The position numbers were made by a program, and so were the translations under genes. Source: Pseudomonas fluorescens (GTDB lineage Bacteria; Pseudomonadota; Gammaproteobacteria; Pseudomonadales; Pseudomonadaceae). Taken from it: DNA of 64,000 nucleotides. The notes beneath the pieces were generated by a model that was not told the origin of the DNA, did no database searches, and saw nothing but the letters and a program-made list of their open reading frames with translations. Positions 49,501 through 59,554 of the stretch are shown piece by piece (the stretch's first letter is position 1; each line of letters begins with the position of its first letter). The DNA is taken from positions 1-64,000 of the forward strand of contig NZ_CABVHJ010000006.1 in the NCBI RefSeq assembly GCF_902497745.1, written 5' to 3'.

Positions 49501-52500
49501 TGCCGAGACAGAGTCTGAACATTACCAGCGTGGAGCCCGGTGCCGTTACCTTCGAAATGTTTACCGAGAAGGGCGGGGTGATTAAAGGTGATTTTACGGG
49601 AGTCGGCGCGTCTCGTACCTTCACACCCACTGAGGACTGGACAGGCACGCTCAAAATCAGGGTCGTGCAAACTGTTGACGGTTCCGCGTCGGAGCTAAGC
49701 GCGTTGGTTACGGTGTACGCACCCCCCAAAAAACCGGAAATCGAACAACCCCCCATACCTGCAGCATCGCTCCAGAACCTGACCATCACCAAGGGCGGTT
49801 CAGGCGCTGATTACACTCTGAGAATGTTCACGGAAGCAGGCAATATCGTGGAAGGTGCATTTAAGTCAAACGGTAATATCGCCACCTTCACGCCGTGGTT
49901 CCCTTGGCCGTCGGGCAGGATCCCGGTCAAGGTCGTGCATACCATTAGCGGCGTGAGTTCCGAGCCGAGCGATCTGGTTTTTGTTGCAACGCGCCCCTAT
50001 AAACCGCTCATCCGACAGCCAAATAACCCGGTCACTCCGAAACAGCAACTGACCATTACCAGCATAGTAACCGGTGACGTCACCCTGCAAATGCTCACAG
50101 AGGACGGCGAAACGGTGCCGGGTTATTTTGATGGTAGTGGCAACTCGCGTACCTTCACACCCGCTATTGACTGGTCAGGAACCACCAAGGTCAAGGCTGT
50201 CCAGGCAGTGGATGACCTGTTTTCCGACCCAAGCGATCCGGTCACCGTAACGGTGAAAACGAAACCACCCAAACCGCACCTCACTCAACCACTACCGAAC
50301 TCCAGCCATTTAGCCAATCTCGCGGTGGAAGGAACTTGCGAAGCGGGGGCAACAGTGGAGGTGCAGTACGCCAGCGGTATTGCGCTGGAGGGTGAAATGA
50401 GTTACGTCCAGACGCAGTGGTCTTTCAAACATCCTTGGGAGCCAGGCCAACAGCAGATCAAAGCGGTGCAAACGTCAGGCGGTCTGACATCCGATCCAAC
50501 GGATATGCTGGATTTTTACATCAGACCGCCGCAAGCCGTCATCGAGCAACCGGATACCCCGGTCGCGGTGAGAGGTGAACTGAAAATAAGTGACGTATGG
50601 TCAGGTGTCGTCGCATTACGTCTGTTGACACAGACGGATGTCCGGGTCGACGGGGAGTTTGCCGGTGACGGTGCGACTCGCACTTTCATACCCGATGCGG
50701 ACTGGACGCCCGGCGAAAACATCGTCTACGTCATACAAACAGTAAACGACGTGGACTCCGACCCCAGTGACCCCTGCACCTTTACCGTGGAGGCAGAGGA
50801 CAGGCCCGATGCCCCTCGATTCCAGCAACCGCAGTTGGGTGGCAGAACCTCAAGGTTCCCCACCATCGAGGTCGTCGGTCTGCCGGGCGCATTGCATACC
50901 GTGCGCCTTGAAGGGGGAGCGACGTTGCACGAAGGCACAGCGAACGCGGATGGCAGCCTCGTATTTACGGTCGTAGAACCGTTGGTGCCTGGCGCTATCT
51001 CCCTTGAGGCTAAACAAGCCAGTAACGGACCCGATTCCGATTGGAGTACGCCGCATCTGTTCACGGTCAAAGCACCGCCGCAAACACCGGCTATCGAAGC
51101 GCCACTGGCGAATTCCGAGACCTCACGCTATCCCAGGTTCCGAGGCACAGGTGAAACGGGAGGGCAGATCGTTCTGCATTATGCGCATGATCCCCAGGAG
51201 TGGTTTACCTCTGTCGACGGTTCGACTCGATGGAGCTGGACTGCAGAGCAGGCGTGGTCTCTCGGAGACCACAGCATACAGGCCCGGCAGACAGTTGATG
51301 GCGACTGCTCCGACTGGACTGAGGCTCGCTCTTTCAAGGTGCGCGAGTCCCGATACGCCATTGGCGACGCCAACCCGGCCATGGGTACGCCGGTGGTGGG
51401 CACTGAGCAGAGCGTGCTGTTGCGGGTGCAGGTGATTTCCGGTGTCACCGGGGCGGTGGCCGATGGCGTGGAGGTGGAATGGCGCATTAACGGCGAGCAG
51501 GAGCTGCTGGCGACAACGCAGACCGACGTCGAGGGGTGGACTTGTTATCGCTATACCCCTGAAACGGCGGGCAAGCATGAAATCCTCGCTGACATTACCC
51601 AGGAAAACGCCGGCGTCGTCATGACCGAACTCTACGAAGTGAACGCCGTGCTGCACGATGACTGGGCACAGGCCGCGGAGCTTTATCTGGACGGCCAGCG
51701 AGTTGATCTGGCTGTGAGCGACCTGATGCTGTTGAGAAAAAGTCAGCCTTACAAGCTTGAACTCAAGGTCAATGACGGCAGTGTTCTGATCGGCTCCACC
51801 GTCACTTTGCAAAACCTCTGGGGCGCGAAGGAACGTGGCTTGAGCTTTGTTCCAGACCTGGGAGTCGGGCAGACGATACAGGCAGGGGTACCAGTGCATT
51901 GGTCTGTTTTTGCTGAGGAGGGCACTAGCGGAATCTTCGGTTTGAGCCTGAGCAGTCCGCTGATGTCCGACTGGCAATTGCCAGCGTACGTGGAAGCGGG
52001 GGATTTGGCTGAGGCTGTGAAGGTTGATCTCGATACATTCCCACAGCTGTTTGGCGGCGACCCGGCGTTCCCTTGTATTGGGGCGACACATACCGTAACC
52101 GTGCGACCTCAGGATCACAGTTTCTTGCTTGGCCACGACGTGGTGCTGGAGTTGAGTGCGCAAGCGGCTGACCTTGGCGTTACCGTGAGTCCGACCACCC
52201 CGCAGACACTTGGCGATGACGGTGTGAGCTGGTCGTTGAACTGCATCGACAGCAGCCAGGCCGGTAACTTTGCGGTGTGGTTGAAGGTGCCGACCCGGGA
52301 TTTCAATTCATTGGAGCTGCCGATGTCTCTGGGGCATAACAAGGTCAACATATCTGAAAGATTCGGCCCTCAGGAAATGGGAGGTTCGGCTTCTTACTGG
52401 AGGTATGGCATTCGCGTCGCTTCCACCTTTACGGGACAACCTGCGGGGGCGGTGCCGGTGACTGTCGCGGTGACTGGCAAGCCAACGGTGGAACGCCTGA

Positions 52501-52592
52501 CTACTTTCGATGGTTGGATATATGTCAGTTACTACAGTGGCGAATCGGCAAGATTTACCATTCGCAACCGCTATGACGGAAGCAGTGTCTGA
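46566..52592 (+). CDS. Giant Ig-like repeat protein linked to the Tc locus
   Basis: This 2008-residue protein lacks a recognisable signal peptide (MDTDDIKTEDNADGIP). After a unique N-terminal region of about 175 residues come about 14-16 bacterial Ig-like repeats of 85-100 residues. Their pattern is roughly MFTExGxxVxGxFxxxGxxRTFTPxxxWxxGxxxVKVVQTVxGxxS. Around residues 1590-2008 it changes to Big_1/invasin-like segments (TDVEGWTCYRYTPETAGKHEI, TTFDGWIYVSYYSGESARFTI). AGGGAGA precedes the ATG. It is divergent from the Tc operon and shares the regulatory gap. It may act as a surface or released adhesin that helps toxin delivery, but how it leaves the cell is not evident. I know of no established function. 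Confidence 0.8.
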   Translation: MDTDDIKTEDNADGIPEKLHVVENGELIVCSADRIPVEDIDENDGNPFSTVILHVSYPDLIMPWEAKLSVDYSWNPSGTMFTCQAKRYAATDNGRNKGNVYLSFSSAGNWPERELTNDNAIQDGYWHNITGGGSVTGNKRSADVQFKFTYDHEFNSDKSKSISVNFRFEVDFGPPVITNPQVVHSPLPQISGTGYSGALVKLYEYDQRELVVGTATVDTNGRWTAPLTKPLSMTESFSMTALQLYEDVPSRWAVYTNFAVLFAPKIICVSVDSARRPSVHGEGGLKDAKLEIWLEDKSKGIQLTTTVRQDGTWAAMSGEAWAPGQHLITAKQVGTVSGKSSAWSDTKVVSVKPPAPQIEFPPDDSSVKQELKITGVWPESATLQIFTETDEPVAGSFNGSTRTFTPAGEWAVGLTNIKAVQTVGGVASDPSRSVFVKVRPSSPIIEPPPVPVAARQTLSIKSVSLGATLLEMFNEVDARVAGKFTDSGTTRTFTPAQDWSVSTQVKVVQTVNGMSSKASELVPIVVTLFIASPPYPAAEKEVLAISFASSANNDLRMFTQAGGPIAGSFTDSVPVRYFTPTAAWKAGKTTVKVVQTVGNVANTSNLVTVAVRPFKLSIAAPPSFVGETYELTLVDAPSVNAPGTLQMLTEAGATVTGEFSTGTPRRFKPSPPWPAGKNAVMAVWTVDEVPSDPSSVVTVAVRHPSPIIEPPPVPIAARQTLSIKSVLLDATLLEMFNEVDERVAGEFTDSGTTRTFTPAQDWSVSTLVKVVQTVNGMSSKASELVPIVVTLFMAPPPYPAAEKEVLAISFALSANNNLRMFTQAGGPVAGSITDNGPVRYFTPTAAWKAGKTTVKVVQTVGNVANTSNLVTVAVRPSKLSIAAPPSLVSKTYELTLVGASSVNAPGKLQMLTEAGDTVTGEFSTGTPRKFKPSPPWPAGRNAVMAVRTVDDVPSDPSSVVTFLVKPSQPEIDQPPKPALPRQSLNITSVEPGAVTFEMFTEKGGVIKGDFTGVGASRTFTPTEDWTGTLKIRVVQTVDGSASELSALVTVYAPPKKPEIEQPPIPAASLQNLTITKGGSGADYTLRMFTEAGNIVEGAFKSNGNIATFTPWFPWPSGRIPVKVVHTISGVSSEPSDLVFVATRPYKPLIRQPNNPVTPKQQLTITSIVTGDVTLQMLTEDGETVPGYFDGSGNSRTFTPAIDWSGTTKVKAVQAVDDLFSDPSDPVTVTVKTKPPKPHLTQPLPNSSHLANLAVEGTCEAGATVEVQYASGIALEGEMSYVQTQWSFKHPWEPGQQQIKAVQTSGGLTSDPTDMLDFYIRPPQAVIEQPDTPVAVRGELKISDVWSGVVALRLLTQTDVRVDGEFAGDGATRTFIPDADWTPGENIVYVIQTVNDVDSDPSDPCTFTVEAEDRPDAPRFQQPQLGGRTSRFPTIEVVGLPGALHTVRLEGGATLHEGTANADGSLVFTVVEPLVPGAISLEAKQASNGPDSDWSTPHLFTVKAPPQTPAIEAPLANSETSRYPRFRGTGETGGQIVLHYAHDPQEWFTSVDGSTRWSWTAEQAWSLGDHSIQARQTVDGDCSDWTEARSFKVRESRYAIGDANPAMGTPVVGTEQSVLLRVQVISGVTGAVADGVEVEWRINGEQELLATTQTDVEGWTCYRYTPETAGKHEILADITQENAGVVMTELYEVNAVLHDDWAQAAELYLDGQRVDLAVSDLMLLRKSQPYKLELKVNDGSVLIGSTVTLQNLWGAKERGLSFVPDLGVGQTIQAGVPVHWSVFAEEGTSGIFGLSLSSPLMSDWQLPAYVEAGDLAEAVKVDLDTFPQLFGGDPAFPCIGATHTVTVRPQDHSFLLGHDVVLELSAQAADLGVTVSPTTPQTLGDDGVSWSLNCIDSSQAGNFAVWLKVPTRDFNSLELPMSLGHNKVNISERFGPQEMGGSASYWRYGIRVASTFTGQPAGAVPVTVAVTGKPTVERLTTFDGWIYVSYYSGESARFTIRNRYDGSSV
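47880..49457 (+). repeat. Internal 789-bp tandem duplication (263 codons, three Ig repeats)
   Basis: The block starting near 47880 (CCAGTCCGATTATCGAGCC) recurs 789 bases later with only scattered changes, keeping frame. Both copies contain three Ig-like repeats. The similarity at the DNA level points to a recent unequal crossover inside the gene. Confidence 0.88.
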
Positions 52593-52620
52593 CAAACGTT
52601 GGTGCGCCGGATGAAGTCAG

Positions 52621-52657
52621 CGCCTTTTCTCGCCAGAGGAAAGGCGTTTTCATTTTT
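52621..52657 (+). terminator. Rho-independent terminator after the Ig-repeat gene
   Basis: CGCCTTTTCT pairs with AGGAAAGGCG (one G-T pair), followed by TTTTCATTTTT. It lies about 30 bases after the stop codon. Confidence 0.85.
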
Positions 52658-52678
52658 GCAGGTGAAACATCCTGAATA

Positions 52679-52885
52679 TCAGCCCAGAGCCGCCAATTGT
52701 TCGATCGTCTGTGGAAAACGCTCAACCAGACGAATCAGCGTTGTTGCCTGAGCATTGGGTGTGGCACGACCCTGCTCCCAGTTTTCGAGCGTGCGGGTGT
52801 TGGTGCGCAGATACATCGCAAATACCGAGCGAGAGAGATTGAGCTGTTGACGGATGGCGACCACTTCTTCGGTGGTGATCGGCAT
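52679..52885 (-). pseudogene. C-terminal HTH part of a HigA-like antitoxin/regulator
   Basis: This 68-residue frame from ATG 52885 begins MPITTEEVVAIRQQLNLSR and contains a Cro/XRE helix-turn-helix (VFAMYLRTNTRTLENWEQGRATP). Full HigA-like proteins of this type have about 35 further N-terminal residues (starting xRDxFxELxEGxEALA), which are absent here; a REP array begins about 65 bases upstream. An N-terminal piece of the same kind of protein survives at 10110-10337. It could still be a short DNA-binding protein, but truncation by repeat activity is more likely. The longer frame to 53011 runs into the REP. Confidence 0.6.
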
Positions 52886-52949
52886 CAGTCTAGCGCCGAA
52901 TAGCGATAGCGGCGGGGTGTCAGGTGATGAAGAGGTTGAATGTGCCGAC

Positions 52950-53195
52950 GTATTCGCGAGCAGGCTCGCTCCCACAGTGATGCGGGGTGGCACAGAATCT
53001 GTGAACGACACACATCCTGTAGGAGTGAGCCTGCTCGCGATAGCGTAGTGTCAGGCACTGAAGAGGGTGGATGTGCCGACGCCATCGTCGGAACGCCGCC
53101 CGGAGCAGGCTCGCTCCCACAGTGATCCGGGGTGGTTACAGACTTTGTGAACACCATCGAAACCTGCGGGAGCCAGGCTTGCCCGCGAAGGCGTC
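52950..53195. repeat. REP cluster (four copies)
   Basis: Copies lie at about 52950-52977, 53016-53045, 53099-53121 and 53163-53195 in alternating orientation, forming two inverted doublets. They occupy the gap between the antitoxin remnant and the end of the nuo operon. Confidence 0.85.
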
Positions 53196-53232
53196 GGCGC
53201 AAGCGCTCGAGAGGTTGAATCCGACAAAAACA

Positions 53233-53258
53233 AAAACGGCACCCGAAGGTGCCGTTTT
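53233..53258 (-). terminator. Rho-independent terminator of the nuo operon
   Basis: An 11-bp stem AAAACGGCACC / GGTGCCGTTTT with a CGAA loop has T runs on both sides. It lies about 20 bases after the nuoN stop on the minus strand. Confidence 0.9.
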
Positions 53259-53279
53259 CATTTGTAGCCAGCCAAGCTA

Positions 53280-54743
53280 TCAGCCCGCCAGACCCGCCTG
53301 CTGAATCAGGGTCAGCAATGGCTGCGGGTACACACCCAGGAAGAACGCAACCAGGGCGATGGCCAGCAGCATCACGCCGCCTGCCTTCTGTTCCCAGTGC
53401 AGCTGGGCGTCGTGGCGACGCAGGTTTGGCTCGATCAGGTACAGGGTGACCATCACGCGCAGGTAGTAGAAGACGCCGATGGCGCTGCCCAGTACCAGCG
53501 AACCCACCAACCACCACTGATGCGATTCAACACCGGTAGCGATGATGTAGAACTTGCCGATGAAGCCAGCGGTCAGCGGGATACCGGCCAGCGACAGCAT
53601 CATTACGGTCAGCACGGCGGTCAGGTACGGACGACGCCAGAACAGGCCGCGGTACTCGTACAGTGCATCCGCGTCACGGCCGTTGTACGGCGAGGACATC
53701 AGGGTGATCACGCCGAAGGCGCCGAGGCTGGTGATCACGTAGGTGACCAGGTACACGCCGATGGCTTCCACCGCCAGACCCTTGCTCGCCACCAGTGCGA
53801 TCAGCAGGTAGCCGAAGTGCGCGATGGACGAGTAACCGAGCAGACGCTTGAGGTTGCTCTGGGTCAGGGCCAGCAGGTTACCGAACAGGATCGAGGCGAT
53901 GGCGATGACGGTCAGCACGTCGCTCAGCACGCCACTGCTCGCAGCAGGGGAGATTTGGAACAGACGCACCATCACCGCAAACACCGCGACCTTCGACGCA
54001 GTGGCGAGGAACGCCGCCACCGGTGCCGGAGCACCTTCGTAGACGTCTGGCGTCCACAGGTGGAACGGTACCAGCGACAGCTTGAACGCCAGACCGATCA
54101 GCATCATGCCCAGGCCCAGTTGCGCCAGCGAGCTAGGCAGGCCAGTCGCAGCCAGAGCCTGACCGATACCAACGAAGCTCAGCGAACCCGAGTCGGCATA
54201 GAGCAGCGCCATACCGAACAACAGGAACGCGGAACCGGCGGCCGACAGCACCATGTACTTGATGCCGGCTTCCAGCGAACGCTTGTTGAAGAAGGCGTAA
54301 GCCACCAGACCGTAAACCGGTACCGAGAGCAGTTCCAGACCGATGAACAAACCGGCCAGGTGCTGCGCGCTGACCAGAACCAGACCACCAGCAGCGGCCA
54401 TCAGGATCAGCAAGTAGAGTTCTTCACGGTTGCCCGGGTAACCCGACCCGCCATCACCCAAGTAGGCGTGGGCGAGGGTGACGCAGGCGAGGGTGGCGAC
54501 CAGGATCAGCGCCATGTACAGGCAAGCGAAGGTGTCGATTTGCAGCAATGGGGTCACGGCCAGAGGCGCAACTTTCAGGGCTGGCAGGATCGACAGCAAG
54601 GCCAGGTTCAGACCGGCGACCGAGATCAGAAAGGTCTGCGAGTGGTTGCGGCGCCAGGCGATTGCCAGCATCACCACGATAATGGTGAGGCTGGTGATCA
54701 ACAGTGGCGCAAGCGCAATAAAGTGTTGAATCGTGAATTCCAT
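53280..54743 (-). CDS. nuoN: NADH-quinone oxidoreductase subunit N
   Basis: This 487-residue subunit of respiratory complex I is one of the three antiporter-like proton-pumping membrane subunits. The start at 54743 ([15 protein letters not shown]) is chosen; the open frame extends 21 residues further into the gap after nuoM without a better start. About 14 membrane segments are present, with conserved [15 protein letters not shown] (key glutamate) and [12 protein letters not shown]. It is the last gene of the operon and is followed by a terminator. Confidence 0.95.
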   Translation of the reverse strand: MEFTIQHFIALAPLLITSLTIIVVMLAIAWRRNHSQTFLISVAGLNLALLSILPALKVAPLAVTPLLQIDTFACLYMALILVATLACVTLAHAYLGDGGSGYPGNREELYLLILMAAAGGLVLVSAQHLAGLFIGLELLSVPVYGLVAYAFFNKRSLEAGIKYMVLSAAGSAFLLFGMALLYADSGSLSFVGIGQALAATGLPSSLAQLGLGMMLIGLAFKLSLVPFHLWTPDVYEGAPAPVAAFLATASKVAVFAVMVRLFQISPAASSGVLSDVLTVIAIASILFGNLLALTQSNLKRLLGYSSIAHFGYLLIALVASKGLAVEAIGVYLVTYVITSLGAFGVITLMSSPYNGRDADALYEYRGLFWRRPYLTAVLTVMMLSLAGIPLTAGFIGKFYIIATGVESHQWWLVGSLVLGSAIGVFYYLRVMVTLYLIEPNLRRHDAQLHWEQKAGGVMLLAIALVAFFLGVYPQPLLTLIQQAGLAG

Positions 54744-54750
54744 AGCGCTC

Positions 54751-56283
54751 TTACCGGGCCGAAGCGAGTTGAGTGAAGGCGGTGCCGAGCCACTGCTGCA
54801 CGCCATGCATCGTGGCGGCAGAGGTGTCGAGGAACGGTTGCGGGTAGACGCCGAGGTAAATCAGCAGCACCGCAAGGCCCAGCACCATGATCAGTTCGCG
54901 AGCGTCCATACCGTGCAGGATCGAATCCGATTTCGCCGGACCGAAGTAGGCACGGTGGATCATGATCAGCGAGTAGACCGAACCGAACACCAGACCGGAA
55001 GTGGCAATCGCAGTGATCCAAGGCCAGCTGGCGAAAGAGCCGATCAGGATCAGGAACTCGCCGACGAAGTTACCGGTACCCGGCAGACCCAACGAGGCGG
55101 CTGCAAAGAACAGGCTGATCGCCGGCAGGTAGGCGATACGCGACCACACGCCGCCCATCTCACGCATGTCACGAGTGTGCAGACGCTCGTACAACTGACC
55201 GCTGAGGATAAACAGTGCCGCCGCCGACACACCGTGCGCCAGCATCTGGATCACGGCACCTTGCAGGGCCAGCTGGCTGCCGGAGTAGATGCCGATCAAC
55301 ACGAAGCCCATGTGGGAAACGGAAGAGAAGGCAATCAGACGCTTGATGTCGGTTTGTGCGAAAGCGAGGAACGCACCGTAGAAGATCCCGATCAGACCGA
55401 GGGTCATGGCGATCGGCGCGAACTCGGCCGAAGCATTCGGGAACAGCGGCAGGGCGAAACGCAGCAGACCGTAAGCAGCGGTTTTCAGCAAGATACCGGC
55501 GAGGTCGACGGAACCAGCGGTCGGCGCCTGGGCGTGGGCATCAGGCAACCACGAGTGGAATGGCACCACTGGCAGCTTGACCGCGAAGGCGATGAAGAAG
55601 CCGAGCATCAGGATGTACTCGGTGGTCATCGACATCTTGGTTTTCAACAGGTCGGCGTAGTTGAAAGTAATCACGCCAGTGTTGTTGAAGTTGACCAGCA
55701 CCAGACCGAGGATCGCCACCAGCATGATCAGGCCGGACGCCTGAGTGAAGATGAAGAACTTGGTCGCTGCGTAGATCCGGGTTTTCTTGCCGTCCGAAGA
55801 ACTGTGACCCCAGAGCGCGATGAGGAAGTACATCGGCACCAGCATCATTTCCCAGAAGAAGAAGAACATGAACAGGTCGAGGGCGAGGAATACGCCGACA
55901 ACGCCGCCCAGGATCCACATCAGGTTCAGGTGGAAGAAGCCAACGTGACGTTGAATCTCTTTCCACGAGCAGAGTACCGAGAGGATACCCAGCAGACCGG
56001 TCAGCAGGATCATCAACAGCGACAGGCCGTCGAGGGCCAGGTGCACGTTGATGCCGAAGCGCTGGATCCAGACATGCTTGAACTCAAGCGCCCAGGTCGG
56101 ATCGGCGCCAGGCGCCGGAGCAAATGAATAGTTGCCGGTAGCCCACAGCCAGAGGCCGATCGCGAGCAACAGGGACATGGTGATCAGCGCAATCCAGCGG
56201 GGCAGGGTAGCGCCGAAGCGCTCACCCATCCAGCACAGCAGGCCGCCGATGAAGGGGATCAGGATTAGCCAAGGCAGAATCAT
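54751..56283 (-). CDS. nuoM: NADH-quinone oxidoreductase subunit M
   Basis: This 510-residue antiporter-like subunit has [20 protein letters not shown] (the conserved glutamate of the proton channel) and [27 protein letters not shown], both hallmarks of NuoM. It lies between nuoL and nuoN; seven bases separate its stop from the nuoN start. It pumps protons across the inner membrane as part of complex I. Confidence 0.96.
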   Translation of the reverse strand: MILPWLILIPFIGGLLCWMGERFGATLPRWIALITMSLLLAIGLWLWATGNYSFAPAPGADPTWALEFKHVWIQRFGINVHLALDGLSLLMILLTGLLGILSVLCSWKEIQRHVGFFHLNLMWILGGVVGVFLALDLFMFFFFWEMMLVPMYFLIALWGHSSSDGKKTRIYAATKFFIFTQASGLIMLVAILGLVLVNFNNTGVITFNYADLLKTKMSMTTEYILMLGFFIAFAVKLPVVPFHSWLPDAHAQAPTAGSVDLAGILLKTAAYGLLRFALPLFPNASAEFAPIAMTLGLIGIFYGAFLAFAQTDIKRLIAFSSVSHMGFVLIGIYSGSQLALQGAVIQMLAHGVSAAALFILSGQLYERLHTRDMREMGGVWSRIAYLPAISLFFAAASLGLPGTGNFVGEFLILIGSFASWPWITAIATSGLVFGSVYSLIMIHRAYFGPAKSDSILHGMDARELIMVLGLAVLLIYLGVYPQPFLDTSAATMHGVQQWLGTAFTQLASAR

Positions 56284-56322
56284 GACGGGCTCGTTTCCTT
56301 TCGCAAATTCGCAAGGTTCATA

Positions 56323-58176
56323 TCAGACCGCTACCAGCACGATGGCGCCGATTACCAGCACGGCACCAGCAGCCATCGAAGCAGCGTACCAACGCAGTTG
56401 ACCGGTCTCGGTGCGGCTCAGGGCAGTGTGACCACCCTTGGCCATACGCGGGATCAGACCGATGGTCTGGTCGAGCGGGTCTTTGCGCAGTACGTGGCTG
56501 ATCGCCAGGTAAGGCTTGACGAACAGTTTGTCGTAGATCCAGTCGAAGCCCCAGGCAGCGAACCACCAGGCCGAAAGGAAACGGCCGATGCCGCTGTTGG
56601 CGATCGCCGTGACGAAGCGACGCTTGCCGAGGAACAGCAGCGCTGCCAGCAGGATACCGGCCAGGGCGATGGCGCCCGAAGCGATTTCCAGACTGTGCTT
56701 GGCTTCGCCACCGGCATGGCCAACGCTTTCTGGCAGCACACCGTGCAGCGGTGGCACGATCATCGCGCCGACGAACGTCGACAGCACGATCAGCACCGAC
56801 AGTGGCAGCCAGTGAGCGATGCCGTGACCGGCGTGGGCTTCAGTCTTGGCTTCACCGTGGAACGTGATGAAGATCAGGCGGAAGGTGTACAGCGAAGTCA
56901 TGAACGCGCCGACCAGACCTGCGTAGAGCAGACCGTGGTTGCCGCTGGCGAACGCTTCCCAAAGGATTTCGTCCTTGGAGTAGAAGCCGGCGGTGACCAG
57001 TGGCAGAGCGGCGAGGGCAGCACCACCGACGATGAAGCTGGCGTAGGCCAGTGGCAGTTTTTTCCACAGACCGCCCATCTTGAAGATGTTCTGCTCGTGG
57101 TGGCAGGCAACGATCACCGCACCGGAAGCAAGGAACAACAGGGCCTTGAAGAAGGCGTGGGTCATCAGGTGGAAAATCGCGCCATCCCAGGCGCCAACGC
57201 CCAGCGCCAGGAACATGTAGCCGATCTGGCTCATGGTCGAGTAGGCGAGGATACGTTTGATGTCGGTTTGAACCAGTGCGGCGAAACCTGCCAGAACCAG
57301 CGTCACACCGCCGACGATGCCGACCAGGTGGAGAATTTCCGGCGCCAGGGTGAACAGACCGTGGGTACGGGCGATCAGGTAAACACCAGCGGTCACCATG
57401 GTTGCGGCGTGGATCAGTGCCGAAACCGGGGTCGGGCCAGCCATCGCGTCCGCGAGCCAGGTTTGCAGCGGCAGTTGTGCCGATTTACCGACCGCACCAC
57501 CCAGCAGCATCAGGGTCGCCAGGGTGATCCAGAAGTCGCCGACCTGGAATTTCTGCGGTGCCAGCACCAGCAGTTCCTGGATGTTCAACGTGCCCACTTG
57601 CTGGAACAGGATGAACAGGCCGATGGCCATGAACACGTCGCCGATCCGGGTCACGATGAAGGCCTTGAGTGCGGCGTTACCGTTGTTGCGGTTGCTGTAG
57701 TAGAAACCGATCAACAGGTACGAGCACAGGCCCACGCCTTCCCAGCCGAAGTACAGGAACAACAGGTTATCGCCGAGTACCAGGAACAGCATGCTGGCGA
57801 TAAACAAGTTGGTGTACGAGAAGAAGCGCGAGTAACCCGCTTCACCGCGCATGTACCAAGAGGCGAACAGGTGGATCAGGAAGCCGACGCCAACGACCAC
57901 GCCAAGCATGGTGATCGACAGGCCGTCGACGTAGAGGGCGAAGTCAGGCTTGAAGCCTTCGACCGCCATCCACTTCCACAGCACCAGGGTGTAGTGACCG
58001 CCTTCGGGTGGTGCGACGTTGAATTGCCAGATGACGTAGGCGGCGACAATCGCCGACAAGCCAATGGAACCCACGCCGATCAGCGCCGAGAGGTTTTCCG
58101 ACCAGCGTCCACGGGAGAACGACAGCAGCAGGAAACCGATCAGAGGGAATACGAAAGTCAGAAAGATCAGGTTCAT
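56323..58176 (-). CDS. nuoL: NADH-quinone oxidoreductase subunit L
   Basis: This 617-residue distal antiporter-like subunit has [19 protein letters not shown] and [26 protein letters not shown], the NuoL signatures. The long amphipathic C-terminal helix region follows (about 510-600). Its start overlaps the nuoK stop as ATGA. The gap of 39 bases to nuoM holds that gene's ribosome site. Confidence 0.96.
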   Translation of the reverse strand: MNLIFLTFVFPLIGFLLLSFSRGRWSENLSALIGVGSIGLSAIVAAYVIWQFNVAPPEGGHYTLVLWKWMAVEGFKPDFALYVDGLSITMLGVVVGVGFLIHLFASWYMRGEAGYSRFFSYTNLFIASMLFLVLGDNLLFLYFGWEGVGLCSYLLIGFYYSNRNNGNAALKAFIVTRIGDVFMAIGLFILFQQVGTLNIQELLVLAPQKFQVGDFWITLATLMLLGGAVGKSAQLPLQTWLADAMAGPTPVSALIHAATMVTAGVYLIARTHGLFTLAPEILHLVGIVGGVTLVLAGFAALVQTDIKRILAYSTMSQIGYMFLALGVGAWDGAIFHLMTHAFFKALLFLASGAVIVACHHEQNIFKMGGLWKKLPLAYASFIVGGAALAALPLVTAGFYSKDEILWEAFASGNHGLLYAGLVGAFMTSLYTFRLIFITFHGEAKTEAHAGHGIAHWLPLSVLIVLSTFVGAMIVPPLHGVLPESVGHAGGEAKHSLEIASGAIALAGILLAALLFLGKRRFVTAIANSGIGRFLSAWWFAAWGFDWIYDKLFVKPYLAISHVLRKDPLDQTIGLIPRMAKGGHTALSRTETGQLRWYAASMAAGAVLVIGAIVLVAV

Positions 58177-58481
58177 CCGCGCATCTCACTGGCAGCGTCG
58201 ATATCGAGCGTGTGGAAGCGGCGATACAGTTGCAGCAGGATCGCCAGACCAATACTGGCCTCGGCGGCTGCAAGGCTGATCACCAGGATGAACATGATCT
58301 GTCCATCCGGCTGGCCCCAACGGGCGCCTGCAACAATGAACGCCAGTGCAGAGGCGTTCATCATTACTTCCAGACTCATCAACACGAACAAAATGTTGCG
58401 GCGGACCATCAGGCCGACCAGACCAAGGCAGAACAGGATGCCGGCAACCGCCAGACCATGTTCGAGAGGGATAGCAGGCAT
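58173..58481 (-). CDS. nuoK: NADH-quinone oxidoreductase subunit K
   Basis: This 102-residue protein has three membrane segments. The glutamate residues of the E-channel are present in [16 protein letters not shown] and [13 protein letters not shown]. The length is normal for the family. It is four bases from nuoJ and overlaps nuoL. Confidence 0.96.
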   Translation of the reverse strand: MPAIPLEHGLAVAGILFCLGLVGLMVRRNILFVLMSLEVMMNASALAFIVAGARWGQPDGQIMFILVISLAAAEASIGLAILLQLYRRFHTLDIDAASEMRG

Positions 58482-58484
58482 GTC

Positions 58485-58985
58485 TTACTCCTTCGCCTCG
58501 TTACGGCCCAAATGGAACGCCGTGACGGCTGCAGCAAGCAGCAGCATCGAGGCGAGTTCGACCACCAGCAGGTACGGGCCAAACAGGCTGATGCCCACGG
58601 CTTTCGCGTCTACGGTGGTGTGGCCGATGGCCTGGCCGCTCTGGTGAGCGAACAGCACATACAGCAGTTCGGCCAGCAGCAGCGCGGCGAGAATCACCGG
58701 GCCGGCCCAGATGCCGGGCTTGAGCCAGACGCGTTCTTGCTGAACCGAGGCCGGGCCGAGGTTGAGCATCATCACCACGAACACGAACAGCACCATGATG
58801 GCGCCAGCGTAAGCGATCACTTCCAGCACGCCGGCGAACGGTGCGCCGAGTGCGAAGAAGGTCATGGCCACGGCGATCAACGAGATGATCAGGTAGAGCA
58901 GGGCGTGCACAGGGTTGGTGTTGGTGACTACGCGAAGCGTGGACACAACAGCGATACCCGATGCGAAATAGAAAGCGAATTCCAT
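58485..58985 (-). CDS. nuoJ: NADH-quinone oxidoreductase subunit J
   Basis: This 166-residue membrane subunit has five hydrophobic segments, including the conserved [20 protein letters not shown] around residues 60-80 (the pi-bulge helix of complex I). It lies in the usual I-J-K order. Confidence 0.95.
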   Translation of the reverse strand: MEFAFYFASGIAVVSTLRVVTNTNPVHALLYLIISLIAVAMTFFALGAPFAGVLEVIAYAGAIMVLFVFVVMMLNLGPASVQQERVWLKPGIWAGPVILAALLLAELLYVLFAHQSGQAIGHTTVDAKAVGISLFGPYLLVVELASMLLLAAAVTAFHLGRNEAKE

Positions 58986-58994
58986 CGTTCTTCC

Positions 58995-59543
58995 TTAAGG
59001 CAGCAAGCTCTTCACGTTGATCGGTTCGGCTTCGTTCTGCGCGGAGCCTTTCGGCTTGCCAGCGATTGCCATACCTGCAACACGATAGAAGTTGTAATCA
59101 GGGTTTTTGCCGGGGCCGGAGATCAACAGATCTTCTTTCTCGTACACCAGGTCCTGACGTTTGAACTCGGCCATCTCGAAATCCGGAGTCAACTGGATTG
59201 CGGTGGTCGGACAGGCTTCCTCGCAGAGACCGCAGAAAATGCAGCGCGAGAAGTTGATACGGAAGAAGTCCGGGTACCAGCGACCGTCTTCGGTTTCAGC
59301 TTTCTGCAGCGAGATGCAACCCACCGGGCAAGCCACGGCGCACAGGTTGCAGGCTACGCAACGCTCTTCGCCATCGGGATCGCGGGTCAGGACGATGCGA
59401 CCACGGTAGCGTGGTGGCAGGTAGACCGCTTCTTCCGGGTATTGCAGGGTGTCGCGCTTGCGAAAACCATGGCCGAAGACCATGACCAGGCTGCGCAACT
59501 GGGTACCAGTACCCTTAACGATGTCGCCAATATATTTGAACAT
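58995..59543 (-). CDS. nuoI: NADH-quinone oxidoreductase subunit I
   Basis: This 182-residue ferredoxin-like subunit carries two [4Fe-4S] clusters (N6a and N6b) bound by [15 protein letters not shown] and [15 protein letters not shown]. It passes electrons between the peripheral arm and the quinone-reducing end. It is 11 bases from nuoH. Confidence 0.97.
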   Translation of the reverse strand: MFKYIGDIVKGTGTQLRSLVMVFGHGFRKRDTLQYPEEAVYLPPRYRGRIVLTRDPDGEERCVACNLCAVACPVGCISLQKAETEDGRWYPDFFRINFSRCIFCGLCEEACPTTAIQLTPDFEMAEFKRQDLVYEKEDLLISGPGKNPDYNFYRVAGMAIAGKPKGSAQNEAEPINVKSLLP

Positions 59544-59554
59544 GGGTCAAATCC

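Noticed and set aside
47880..50300. Repeated blocks that at first suggested a CRISPR or mobile repeat array
   Set aside because: The repeats keep the reading frame of one large gene and encode Ig-like domains; there are no short spacers or cas genes.
56398..58647. 749-residue open frame antisense to nuoL-nuoJ
   Set aside because: Composition (Gln, Asp, Val, Ala rich) and lack of motifs mark it as a shadow of the nuo genes, which are certain.
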